Source of the DNA: Rhodoferax sp.
GTDB taxonomy: Bacteria > Pseudomonadota > Gammaproteobacteria > Burkholderiales > Burkholderiaceae_C
Direction: 5' to 3'
Length of the DNA stretch: 64,000 nt
Assembly: GCA_024236015.1 (NCBI GenBank)
Contig: JACKLK010000001.1
Location: forward strand, 930,001 to 994,000
Under the pieces are notes generated by a model. The model worked only from the letters and a program-made list of their open reading frames with translations. It did no database searches and was not told where the DNA came from. Numbering within the stretch: position 1 is the first letter of the stretch; every line of letters begins with the position of its first letter. The translations under genes were made by a program, and so were the position numbers. Shown piece after piece: positions 42,752 through 50,810 of the stretch.

Positions 42752-43647
42752 ACCCGCCTCCCACCACGCCCCAGGTCCTGCCGCTGACGACGCAGGACGG
42801 CTGCACCATCCGCGCCACGGTGTACCCGACCGCACAACCGGCCCGGGCCCATCTGGTCGTGGCCGGCGCCACCGGCGTGCCCCAGGGTTATTACCGCCGC
42901 TTCGCCGAATACGCGAGCGCGCGCGGCTACCGCACGATGACGCTGGACTACCGCGGCATCGGCCTGTCGGCGCCGCCTTCGCTCAAGGGTTTCCGCATGG
43001 ACTACCTGGACTGGGCACGGCAGGACCTGGCGGCGGCGGTGCAGGCCATGGCCAGCCCGGACCTGCCGCTGGTCATGGTCGGCCACTCGTACGGCGGTCA
43101 CGCCTTCGGCCTGCTGCCCAACCACGACAAGGTCGCGGCGTTCTACACCTTCGCCACCGGCGCCGGCTGGCACGGCTGGATGCCGCCGGGCGAACGGCTC
43201 AAAGTCTGGATGCTGTGGAACCTGGTCGGCCCGCTGGCCACGCGCTTGAAGGGTTATCTGCCCTGGCGCTCGTTCGGCATGGGCGAGGACCTGCCGCTGG
43301 ACGTCTACCGCCAGTGGCGGCGCTGGTGCCAGTTTCCGCGTTATTTCTTCGACGACCCGCAGGTGCGGCCGCTGCTGGACGGTTTCCATGCGGTGCGCAC
43401 GCCGATCCTGGCCGCCAATGCGCTGGACGACTGGTGGGCCCAGCCCCGTTCACGCGATGCCTTCATGGCCGGTTACCGCAACGCGGCCTGGCAGGCACTG
43501 GACATCGACCCCGCCCGTGCCGGGCTGGGGCCGATTGGTCACATGGGATATTTCCGCGCGCATGCGGCGCCGCTGTGGGACAACGCCTTGCGCTGGCTCG
43601 AGGCCCACGCCAGGGTGCCGGGCGGGGCGCCTCAGGCAGCCAGCTGA
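42748..43647 (+). CDS. Alpha/beta fold hydrolase co-transcribed with TetR
   Basis: This 299-residue hydrolase has the nucleophile S114 in VGHSYGGHAFG, the acid probably in ALDDWW and the base His in GPIGHMGYFR. LDYRGIGLSAPPSL lies near 67-80. It belongs to a group of Ser hydrolases with a C-terminal HMGYFR motif, of unknown substrate. Translational coupling to the TetR gene points to a detoxification or stress-response esterase. The 3' end overlaps the convergent HAD gene by 16 bases. Confidence 0.83.
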   Translation: MNPPPTTPQVLPLTTQDGCTIRATVYPTAQPARAHLVVAGATGVPQGYYRRFAEYASARGYRTMTLDYRGIGLSAPPSLKGFRMDYLDWARQDLAAAVQAMASPDLPLVMVGHSYGGHAFGLLPNHDKVAAFYTFATGAGWHGWMPPGERLKVWMLWNLVGPLATRLKGYLPWRSFGMGEDLPLDVYRQWRRWCQFPRYFFDDPQVRPLLDGFHAVRTPILAANALDDWWAQPRSRDAFMAGYRNAAWQALDIDPARAGLGPIGHMGYFRAHAAPLWDNALRWLEAHARVPGGAPQAAS

Positions 43648-44336
43648 TCGGCCAGGTCGAGGAAGTCGCGCGCGTGCAGCGTGTTGGCCGGGTCGGGGCT
43701 GACGTCCTTGAGCCGGTCGGCGCCGAACTCGGCCGCTCGCTCGACATAAGCCGTCTGCAGACCGCAGGCGCGGGCCGCGGCCAGATCGTCCTGGTGCGCT
43801 GCCACCAGCATCACGGCCGTGGGCGCAACGTCGAACACCCTGGCCACGCCGAGGTAGGTGGCGGGATCGGGCTTGTAGGCCTTGAACACCTCGGCCGACA
43901 GGATGCAGTCCCAGGGCAGGCCGCCGTGCTTGGCCATGTGGGTCAGCAACCCGATGTTGCCGTTGGACAGGGTGCAGATCAGGTAACGCTGCTTGAGCCG
44001 GGCCAGACCCCGGACCGCGTCGGGCCAGGGGTCGAGCCGGTGCCAGGCCTTGTTCAGGTACAACTTCTCGGCCTCGCCAAGGTCGTGCACGCCGAACTGC
44101 TCGAGCACCTGTTCGAGGATCATCCGGTGCAGGTCGTCGATCAGCGTCCAGCCCAGTTCGCCCGACATCACGCGGCGCATCGCCGGCTGGTAACCGGCGC
44201 GCCAGGCCAGTGCAAACGCGCCCGCATCCACACGAGGCCCCAGCGCCTGGGCGACTTCGCGCCGGATGCCGCCATGCCAGTCGACCACGGTACCGAACAC
44301 GTCGAATGCCAGGACCCGGGGAGCAAGTGGTTTCAT
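43632..44336 (-). CDS. Haloacid dehalogenase type II-like HAD hydrolase
   Basis: This 234-residue HAD enzyme has nucleophile D12 in AFDVFGTVVDW, the Ser of motif II in CTLSNGN, the Lys in FKAYKPDP, and AAHQDDLAAARACG as motif IV. This pattern is that of L-2-haloacid dehalogenases, but many homologues are general phosphatases. The motif IV sequence differs slightly from the usual HxxD/SxxxWD. It is monocistronic; a weak TAACAT sits six bases before the ATG. Confidence 0.85.
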   Translation of the reverse strand: MKPLAPRVLAFDVFGTVVDWHGGIRREVAQALGPRVDAGAFALAWRAGYQPAMRRVMSGELGWTLIDDLHRMILEQVLEQFGVHDLGEAEKLYLNKAWHRLDPWPDAVRGLARLKQRYLICTLSNGNIGLLTHMAKHGGLPWDCILSAEVFKAYKPDPATYLGVARVFDVAPTAVMLVAAHQDDLAAARACGLQTAYVERAAEFGADRLKDVSPDPANTLHARDFLDLADQLAA

Positions 44337-44481
44337 GCCGCCATGTTACCCATGATCGACCCGGGTGTCGCCGCCGGTGCGCGCCCGTCGGCGGTACGCG
44401 CGGGGTCCGGCTTCATGTTCGGTTAACAATGTCCCGATACAGTCCGGTGCTTGTTCCTGTCGAACTTGAAAGGGTTTCATC

Positions 44482-44760
44482 ATGTCGTCTCACGCCCGGT
44501 GGTTGTTGTGCGTCGCCTGCCTGTGCGGCGCGTCCTGGTCGCATGCGACCGGTCTTGCCACCTGTGACTCAGGGCCCAGGACCGGCTGGCAACCGAAGGA
44601 AAAACTCGAGCAGCAACTCAAGGAAAAGGGCTACACCGTGCGCCGCATCAAGGAGGACGGCGGCTGCTACGAGGTCTATGCGCTGGACGACAAGGGCCAG
44701 CGCGGCGAGTTCTATTTCCATCCGGTCACGCTGGCACCGGTGCCGACCAGGTCCCGATGA
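44482..44760 (+). CDS. PepSY-domain periplasmic protein
   Basis: This 92-residue protein has an N-terminal signal peptide ending near SHA (about residue 22). A PepSY-like domain follows: LEQQLKEKGYTVRRIKEDGGCYEVYALDDKG. Two mature cysteines (about 28 and 62) could form a disulfide. PepSY proteins often accompany membrane redox proteins, and this one overlaps a cytochrome b561 gene by 4 bases. GAAAGG is about nine bases before the ATG, and a TACAGT -10-like box lies at 44438-44443. Confidence 0.85.
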   Translation: MSSHARWLLCVACLCGASWSHATGLATCDSGPRTGWQPKEKLEQQLKEKGYTVRRIKEDGGCYEVYALDDKGQRGEFYFHPVTLAPVPTRSR

Positions 44761-45326
44761 ACGCAACGGCGCCACGCGCGGCGACGCGGCTGGTCTGGAG
44801 CGTGCCGGTGCGCCTGCTGCACTGGACCCTGGCGCTGTCCATGATCGCCAGTTTCGTCACCCACGAAGGCGGCGGCGCGCTGCACGAATGGACGGGCTAC
44901 GTCGCGCTGGCCGCTGCGCTGCTTCGTGTGGCCATGGGCCTGTTCGGCAGCGGCCTGTGGCGCTTTTCCGGTTTCGTGCGCGGCCTGCGTGCCACCCGCG
45001 ACTATGCCCTGGCGATCTGGCGTCGGCGCGAGCGGCACTACGTCGGCCACAACCCGCTGGGCGCGTGGATGGTGCTGGCCTTGCTGGCCGACGCCGTGGC
45101 CACCGGTTTCACGGGCTGGCTCTACACCACCGACCGCTTCTGGGGCGTGGCCTGGGTCGAGGAACTGCATGGGGCGCTCGGTCACGCCTTGGTGCCCCTG
45201 CTGGCCCTGCATGTCGCCGGCGTGGTGTTCACCTCGCTGCGGCAACGGGAAAACCTGGTCGCATCGATGCTGCATGGCCGCAAACGCGTCGAATCGCCCG
45301 CCGACGGGAGCCGTGCCGAGACCTGA
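44757..45326 (+). CDS. Cytochrome b561-family membrane protein
   Basis: This 189-residue four-helix protein has His residues at 22, 43, 98, 138 and 152 placed as in the Ni/Fe-hydrogenase-type cytochrome b subunit (RLLHWTL, GHNPLGAWM, LHVAGVVF), enough to bind two b hemes. It probably moves electrons between quinone and a periplasmic acceptor. Overlap with the PepSY gene suggests one functional unit, a pairing common in Proteobacteria. Confidence 0.88.
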   Translation: MNATAPRAATRLVWSVPVRLLHWTLALSMIASFVTHEGGGALHEWTGYVALAAALLRVAMGLFGSGLWRFSGFVRGLRATRDYALAIWRRRERHYVGHNPLGAWMVLALLADAVATGFTGWLYTTDRFWGVAWVEELHGALGHALVPLLALHVAGVVFTSLRQRENLVASMLHGRKRVESPADGSRAET

Positions 45327-45338
45327 GCGGCGCGCCGG

Positions 45339-45366
45339 TTGCGTGGCAAGGCAGTTTGGCTACACT
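45339..45366 (+). promoter_or_regulatory. Promoter of CBS-domain gene
   Basis: TTGCGT (45339-45344) and TACACT (45361-45366) are 16 bases apart, giving a leader of about 28 bases. The leader ends with AGGAGG (45391-45396) just before the ATG at 45401. Confidence 0.5.
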
Positions 45367-45400
45367 GGGACTCAACTCAGCTCTGGTCACAGGAGGCGCC

Positions 45401-45829
45401 ATGAAACCGATCGTTGAACTGCTGCACAAGCGCGATTCCACCGTGTACAAGGTCGCGCCCGACGTGACGGTGTTCGATGGCCTCAAGCTGCTGTCCGACT
45501 ACGGCGTGGGCGCCATGCTGGTGATGGACGGCGAGACGCTGGTCGGCGTGTTGTCCGAACGCGACTACACGCGCAAGGTGGCACTACAAGGCAAGAATTC
45601 GCGCGAGACGCGGGTGGCCGAGATCATGACGCGCGACGTGATCACGGTCGGCCCGCAGACCCGCACCCGCGAATGCATGGCGCTGATGAGCCAGCACAAG
45701 ATCCGCCACCTGCCGGTGGTGGACAACGGCAAGGTGATCGGCATGATTTCGATCCGCGACATCATGGACGACATCATCGCGGACCACGAGCAGACCATCG
45801 CCCAGCTGCAGACCTATATCAGCAGCTGA
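45401..45829 (+). CDS. CBS-domain pair protein
   Basis: This 142-residue protein consists of two CBS domains (about 10-65 and 75-132). Typical segments are YGVGAMLVMDGETLVGVLSERDYTR and IRHLPVVDNGKVIGMISIRD. Stand-alone CBS pairs bind AMP, ATP or other adenosyl ligands and regulate partner proteins; the partner is unknown. A consensus ribosome site and an individual promoter suggest strong expression. Confidence 0.92.
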   Translation: MKPIVELLHKRDSTVYKVAPDVTVFDGLKLLSDYGVGAMLVMDGETLVGVLSERDYTRKVALQGKNSRETRVAEIMTRDVITVGPQTRTRECMALMSQHKIRHLPVVDNGKVIGMISIRDIMDDIIADHEQTIAQLQTYISS

Positions 45830-45853
45830 ACGGGCGTCCCCACCGGCAGGTAT

Positions 45854-46591
45854 TCAGCTCTTGGAGCGCCAGCCCGGCTGCTCGTGATCCAGCCTGCGCT
45901 TGATGGCGGCGAAAAACAGGTCGCTTTGCGCACGTTCGCCGGCGATCTGCGTCGCCACGGCGCGGCAGTCCTCCTCGGCGATCTCGCGCAGCGGCCGGCC
46001 GCCCGCGGCCTGCATGGCCAGGCCCTGGTGCATGCAGGCGCGCTCGAGGTAATACAGGTCGTCGAAGGCCCAGGCCATGGTCGCACCGGTCACCGTCACG
46101 CCATGGCTGGCACTGAACATGACCTCCTTGCCCTCCATCGCGCGACCGATGCGCGCGCCTTCGTTCTCGTCGAGCGCGATGCCGCCGTAGGTGTCGTCGT
46201 ATCCGATGCGGCCCCAGAACCGCAGCGCGTTCTGGTGGCTCATCGTCAGCCGGCCGCCCTCGATCAGGGTCAGGGCCGTCGCATACGGCATGTGGGTGTG
46301 CAGGATGGCCTTGGCATGCGGATTGAGGCGATGGATCCAGGAGTGGATGAAAAACGCGCTGGGCTCGATCGCATGCCGGCCTTCGATGACCGAGCCCTGG
46401 CCGTTGATCAGCAGCATGTCCGAGGCGCAGACCTCCTCCCAGTGCAGGCCTTGCGGATTGATGAGGTAGCGGTCGGGTGCGACCTCGAGCGAAAAATGGT
46501 TGCACACGCCTTCGCTCAGGCCGAGCCGCGCGGCCCAGCGCAGGGCGGCGGTGAGGTCTTCGCGTTCGTTGGGGTGGCTGGTCGGTGTCAT
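45854..46591 (-). CDS. Class II aldolase/adducin family protein
   Basis: This 245-residue metal-dependent aldolase-like protein has EGVCNHFSLEV for phosphate binding, the zinc ligands in ILHTHMPYA (His-x-His) and a third His in SASHGVTVTG. Family enzymes split fuculose- or ribulose-phosphates or act as decarboxylases or epimerases. The ATG at 46591 was chosen over one at 46618 because the extra residues are basic and non-conserved. It lies 87 bases after the SDR gene on the same strand. Confidence 0.87.
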   Translation of the reverse strand: MTPTSHPNEREDLTAALRWAARLGLSEGVCNHFSLEVAPDRYLINPQGLHWEEVCASDMLLINGQGSVIEGRHAIEPSAFFIHSWIHRLNPHAKAILHTHMPYATALTLIEGGRLTMSHQNALRFWGRIGYDDTYGGIALDENEGARIGRAMEGKEVMFSASHGVTVTGATMAWAFDDLYYLERACMHQGLAMQAAGGRPLREIAEEDCRAVATQIAGERAQSDLFFAAIKRRLDHEQPGWRSKS

Positions 46592-46678
46592 GCAGTGCCT
46601 CTTGCGTCGGATCGTCATGGATGAGCGAACATTATCTGCAAGCCGGCAACGGCGCCGCGTCGGCCGGGCCGTCCGGCG

Positions 46679-47491
46679 TCACTCCGAGGGCCGCGTCTGG
46701 GTCAATCCGGTTGGCGGCCCGTCGATCGCGGTCCAGCCGCCGTCCACCGACAAGGAACTGCCGGTCACGTAGCTGGCCGCGTCCGAGGCCAGGAACGCGA
46801 CCGCTGCGCCCACTTCGGATGCCTGTCCCCAGCGGTTGAACACCGTATGCGCGGCGTAGGTGTCGTAGATGTCCCGGCGTTCCTTCAAGGGTGCCGTCAG
46901 CCGTGTTTCGATGATGCTGGGCATCACGGCGTTGACCCGTACGCCGTATTCGCCGACTTCGGCGGCAAAACCCTTGACCAGCTGGGCAATGCCGGCCTTG
47001 CTGGCGGCATAGATGCCCAGTCCCGGCTCCAGGGTCACCGCGCGCATCGACGAACACAGGATCAGGCTGCCGCAACGGCGCTGCGTCATCGGGCGGCCGA
47101 ACGCGCGCAGGAAATGGAATGCACCCTTGAGGTTCAGGTCCATGACCTGGTCGAACTCGTCGTCGGTGTAGTCCAGGATCCGCTTGCGGATGTTGAGCGC
47201 CGGGGTGGATACGGCCACGTCCACCTGGCCGTGGCGCACCAGCACCTGTTCGGCCAGCGCGAAGATGTCGGCGCCACTGGCGGCATCCACCGCGCGGTGC
47301 TCCGCCGATCCGCCACCGGCGGCGATCTGTTCGGCCGTGGCCTGGGCGCCCGCGGCGTCGCGGTCGGCACAGATCACATGCGCGCCGAACTGGCCCAACG
47401 CATGGGCCGAGGCCTGGCCGATGCCCGAGGAGGCACCCAGGACGACGGCGATCCTGCCGTCGAGCGATACGAGTTGTCGGTAGTCGTGCAT
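46679..47491 (-). CDS. SDR-family oxidoreductase
   Basis: This 270-residue short-chain dehydrogenase has the cofactor motif GASSGIG at 19-25, the catalytic Ser in CSSMRAV and the YAASK pair. The structural NNAG motif is replaced by STPA (VAVSTPALNIRK), which is unusual. The C-terminal SDGGWTAIDG-like end is normal. Position between a NIPSNAP gene and a class II aldolase suggests oxidation of a hydroxy acid or sugar. Confidence 0.88.
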   Translation of the reverse strand: MHDYRQLVSLDGRIAVVLGASSGIGQASAHALGQFGAHVICADRDAAGAQATAEQIAAGGGSAEHRAVDAASGADIFALAEQVLVRHGQVDVAVSTPALNIRKRILDYTDDEFDQVMDLNLKGAFHFLRAFGRPMTQRRCGSLILCSSMRAVTLEPGLGIYAASKAGIAQLVKGFAAEVGEYGVRVNAVMPSIIETRLTAPLKERRDIYDTYAAHTVFNRWGQASEVGAAVAFLASDAASYVTGSSLSVDGGWTAIDGPPTGLTQTRPSE

Positions 47492-47577
47492 GGTGAATTC
47501 GATTCGTGTCTTGGCGCACGGGGCCGGCGCCAGCATGGCGCGCGGCGGGGGCTTGCGAGTTGCGGGCGGATGGCGTG

Positions 47578-47913
47578 CTAGGAGGCGACGGCTCCCGGCG
47601 GCTGGAAGAACGGCGCGCGCACCATCAAGCGGTTCTCCTGACGGATCAGGTAACCGGCGTCGGCGCTTTTCTCGAGATAGGCGAGCCACTGCGGATCGCG
47701 CATCATCGCTGCGCGGCGCGCCTCGCGGTCCGCGGCATTCTGGTAGACCCAGATATGCAGGTAGCTGTTGACATCACCGGTCTCGGTCAGCAGGTAGACC
47801 AGTGGATCGCCGAGGTGGCGTTTCTGCACCTCGAACCCGTGTTCCAGGTACAGGGCCTGGTGCTTCCTGATGGTGCCGGGTCGGCAGGTATAGGTGCGAA
47901 CGTCGTAGAGCAT
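47578..47913 (-). CDS. NIPSNAP family protein
   Basis: This 111-residue protein has the NIPSNAP signature: MLYDVRTYTCRPGTIRKH at the start, and DVNSYLHIWVYQNAADREAR with the conserved His/Trp. These ferredoxin-like-fold proteins often sit in catabolic operons without a known reaction. It is transcribed first, followed by the SDR (86 bases) and the aldolase. Confidence 0.88.
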   Translation of the reverse strand: MLYDVRTYTCRPGTIRKHQALYLEHGFEVQKRHLGDPLVYLLTETGDVNSYLHIWVYQNAADREARRAAMMRDPQWLAYLEKSADAGYLIRQENRLMVRAPFFQPPGAVAS

Positions 47914-47993
47914 GGTGGGGCGGTCGGCAGGGGTGTGGCAATGGAACGCAGGGCGTCGGACGGGGCGCTCGGGCCGGCCTGGATCGGCCTGGA

Positions 47994-48033
47994 GCGCACA
48001 ACCTGAAATGTAGTGCCTGCCGAGGTTGTGCGC
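47994..48033. repeat. Perfect 11-bp inverted repeat in divergent promoter region
   Basis: GCGCACAACCT (47994-48004) and AGGTTGTGCGC (48023-48033) are exact inverse complements with an 18-base spacer. They lie between the divergent NIPSNAP operon and the nuclease gene. Arm spacing of 29 bases (start to start) is close to three helical turns, which would suit a dimeric or tetrameric regulator. It could also fold as an RNA stem-loop. Confidence 0.7.
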
Positions 48034-48071
48034 CAAACGGGCGCCGGAGCCGAGGCCGACCCGGATCAAGG

Positions 48072-48077
48072 CACAAT
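48072..48077 (+). promoter_or_regulatory. Candidate -10 box, leaderless start of nuclease gene
   Basis: CACAAT is followed by GGCCGC and the ATG at 48084, the six-base spacing seen before several other genes here. No Shine-Dalgarno is present and the -35 is unclear. Confidence 0.35.
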
Positions 48078-48083
48078 GGCCGC

Positions 48084-49520
48084 ATGCTTCCCAGCTACGT
48101 GATGCTCGACCTGGAAACCACCGGCGGCAATCCGGTGTCCGACCGCATCATCGAGATCGCCGCGGTACGGGTGGAGGAGGGTCGCGAGGTGGCGCGCTGG
48201 AGCACGCTGGTGAATCCGGGGCGCTGGGTGTCGCCGTTCATCACCAGCCTGACCGGCATCGACAACGCGATGGTCAGCGAAGCGCCGCGTTTCGAGGCCG
48301 TGGCGCCGCGGTTGCTGGAGTTGCTCGACGGCGCCGTGCTGGTGGCGCATAACGCGCGTTTCGACCACGGATTTCTCAAGAACGAGTTCCAGCGCATCGA
48401 CATCGACCTGCGCACCCGGCTGATGTGCACGGTGCGGCTGTCGCGCAAGCTGTATCCGCAGCACAAGAGCCACGGCCTGGACGCCATCCTGCGCCGGCAC
48501 AACCTGCACAGCGCGGCGCGGCACCGTGCCATGGGCGACGTGGACGCGGTGCTGGATTTCCTGGCGCTGGCCCGTGGCGAGCTGGGCGTGGAACGCCTGC
48601 GCCGCGCGGCCCGCGAACTGGTCAGTGGCGTGGCCAGCGTGCCGCCCCACCTGGAATCCGCGCTGCAGGACATACCGGACGCCACCGGCGTCTATCTGAT
48701 GTACGGCGACAACCGTCAGCCGTTGTATGTGGGCAAGAGCCTGCACCTGCGTGCGCGGGTGCTGTCGCATTTCCAGTCCGATCACGCGACCGGACGGGAC
48801 ATGCAACTGGCGCAGGGCACGCGGCAGGTCGAGTTCCGCCGCACCGCCGGCGAGCTGGGCGCCTTGCTGCTCGAGTCGCGGCTGGTCAAGGAACTGCAGC
48901 CGGCGTTCAATCGCAAGCTGCGGCGCACCGTGCCGCTGTATGCCTGGCAGCTGGCGGACGATCCCGATGCCAGACCGCAGGTGCGGCTGCTCGAACTCGG
49001 GGACCTGCAGGCCGGATTGCCCGAGCGCCTGCACGGCATGTTCAAGTCCGCCAAGGCGGCGCGGCAGGCCTTGCTCGCGCTGGCCGACGCGCACGGCCTG
49101 TGCGCACGGGTCCTGGGCCTGGAAGCGGGCACGGGCCGCTGTTTCGCACAGCAGGTCGGGCGTTGCCGCGGCGCCTGCTGCGGGCAGGAGGACGGGCGCC
49201 GGCACCTGTTGCGGGTACAGCTGGCCCTGGCGGCGCAACGCATGCAGGACTGGCCATTTTCCGGCCGTATCGGCGTGCGCGAGCACGACCCGCATACCGG
49301 CCGCACCGACATCCATGTGTTCGACCGCTGGTGCCATCTGGCCACCGTGCACGATGAAGCCGCGCTCGACGATGCACTGGACACACGCAGCGCACTGGCG
49401 TTCGATGTCGATACCTACCAGTTGCTGCGCAAGCGGCTGCTGGCCGCGGACCGGAAACCCGGGCTCAGCGTGCTGACATTCGGCACCGCAGCGTCATCGG
49501 CGCGTCGCATGAGCGCCTGA
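48084..49520 (+). CDS. DnaQ-like exonuclease fused to GIY-YIG (UvrC/Cho-like) nuclease
   Basis: This 478-residue protein has two nuclease domains. Residues 1-165 form a DEDDh 3'-5' exonuclease like Pol III epsilon: D9 and E11 in LDLETTG, D94 in HNARFDHGF, H147 and D152 in RHRAMGDVDA. Residues about 197-275 form a GIY-YIG domain (GVYLMY, YVGKSLHLRAR, and Glu in LLLESRLVKE) as in UvrC and Cho. The C-terminal part resembles the UvrC/Cho-associated region with several cysteines (CFAQQVGRCRGACCGQ). Such fusions are known in some bacteria. The likely role is DNA repair end-processing. Confidence 0.9.
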   Translation: MLPSYVMLDLETTGGNPVSDRIIEIAAVRVEEGREVARWSTLVNPGRWVSPFITSLTGIDNAMVSEAPRFEAVAPRLLELLDGAVLVAHNARFDHGFLKNEFQRIDIDLRTRLMCTVRLSRKLYPQHKSHGLDAILRRHNLHSAARHRAMGDVDAVLDFLALARGELGVERLRRAARELVSGVASVPPHLESALQDIPDATGVYLMYGDNRQPLYVGKSLHLRARVLSHFQSDHATGRDMQLAQGTRQVEFRRTAGELGALLLESRLVKELQPAFNRKLRRTVPLYAWQLADDPDARPQVRLLELGDLQAGLPERLHGMFKSAKAARQALLALADAHGLCARVLGLEAGTGRCFAQQVGRCRGACCGQEDGRRHLLRVQLALAAQRMQDWPFSGRIGVREHDPHTGRTDIHVFDRWCHLATVHDEAALDDALDTRSALAFDVDTYQLLRKRLLAADRKPGLSVLTFGTAASSARRMSA

Positions 49521-49553
49521 ACCGGCGCCGGTGCGCCGAGCGGTTCGCGTCGA

Positions 49554-50804
49554 TCAGGGCCGCCGTGCCGGAAACAGCCGCGCCATGACGGCAAAGATCG
49601 TGGCTCCCAGCACCAGCGCGCCGGCGGCGACCAGCAGTGCGAGCGCGAAACCCCGGTCGACCGACGCACTGCGCGCGAGGAACAGGGCCGTCAACGGCGG
49701 CCCGGCCACCTGGCCCAGGCCGTAGACCGTCGTCAGCAGCCCCATCAAGGCCACGCTGTGCCGGGGCGCGACCCGGCGTGCCTCCTGCATCGCGAAATAG
49801 GTGGTTGCCGTCATCGGCAGGCCGAGCAGCAGGCTGCCCAGCGCAAAACCCGCGCTGCTGGGCCACCACAGGCCGATGCCGATGCCCAGGGCCTGGATCA
49901 GGCTGCACACCAGCAGCCGCCAGCGCAGGTCCGAAGCCGACCGAATGCGCGAGGCGAGCAGGGCGCCCACCATGATGCCCAGGCCGAACAAGGGCCAGAA
50001 CAGATCGAGCCAGACCGAGCCGGGAATCGCCTGGCGCGCGATCACCGGCAGAAAGGTGGCGCTGACGATGTAGCCGAGTCCGGCCAGTCCGTAGCCGATG
50101 GCCAGCAGTGCGATTTCGACGGCGCCGTGCGCGGGTGCGGCGGCAGTGTCGCCGCCGGATGGAGCCGGCTGGGCCGACGTGGCCGATGGCACGCCCTCAT
50201 CGGCGCGCAAGACCCGCCAGACCAGGGCGCTGAGCCCGACCGCCAGCACCGCGAACACCAGCCAGCCGACGGCCGCCGAACCGTGCAGGGCCACCATGAC
50301 GCTGGCCATCATGCCGCTGAGCACGATGCCGGCGCCCGGCCCGATGAAAATCAGCGCGCCCATCTCCGGCTGCCTGCGTTGCGCCAGCTGTGCCAGGCAC
50401 CAGCCCGCCACATAGACGAACACCACGGCACTCGCCACGCCGGCCAGGAAGCGCAGCAGCGGCCACAGCCCGGGCAGATGCAGCGCCATGCCGGCGGTCA
50501 GCACGGCGGTCGCGACCAGACCCAGGCGCACCATGGCCGGACCATCGACCGCCCGGTGCCAACCCAGGCGGCGCCATATCCAGGGCTGGAACGTACACCA
50601 CACGGCGCCGACCAGGTAGCCCAGGTAATTGGCGCTGGCCAGCCAGCTGGCCTGGGCCAGGTCGGTCACGCCGTCGGCCAGCATCATCGGCAGGATGGGT
50701 GTGAACGCGAACCGGCCGATGCCCATGGCCACGCCCAGGGCGACCATGCCGGCCAGCACGACCTGCCAGGCGGACATCGACGGCCGGTCGGGTTGCTGCT
50801 GCAT
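49554..50804 (-). CDS. MFS transporter, YbfB/YjiJ family
   Basis: This 416-residue protein has about twelve hydrophobic helices and the start VVLAGMVALGVAMGIGRFAFTPILPMML, typical of the YbfB/YjiJ group. GLGQVAGPPLTALFLAR is near the end. Substrates of this group are unknown. It begins 6 bases after the M81 gene and so appears to be the last gene of the ten-gene minus-strand operon, maybe exporting or importing a pathway intermediate. Confidence 0.85.
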   Translation of the reverse strand: MQQQPDRPSMSAWQVVLAGMVALGVAMGIGRFAFTPILPMMLADGVTDLAQASWLASANYLGYLVGAVWCTFQPWIWRRLGWHRAVDGPAMVRLGLVATAVLTAGMALHLPGLWPLLRFLAGVASAVVFVYVAGWCLAQLAQRRQPEMGALIFIGPGAGIVLSGMMASVMVALHGSAAVGWLVFAVLAVGLSALVWRVLRADEGVPSATSAQPAPSGGDTAAAPAHGAVEIALLAIGYGLAGLGYIVSATFLPVIARQAIPGSVWLDLFWPLFGLGIMVGALLASRIRSASDLRWRLLVCSLIQALGIGIGLWWPSSAGFALGSLLLGLPMTATTYFAMQEARRVAPRHSVALMGLLTTVYGLGQVAGPPLTALFLARSASVDRGFALALLVAAGALVLGATIFAVMARLFPARRP

Positions 50805-50810
50805 GCGCAA

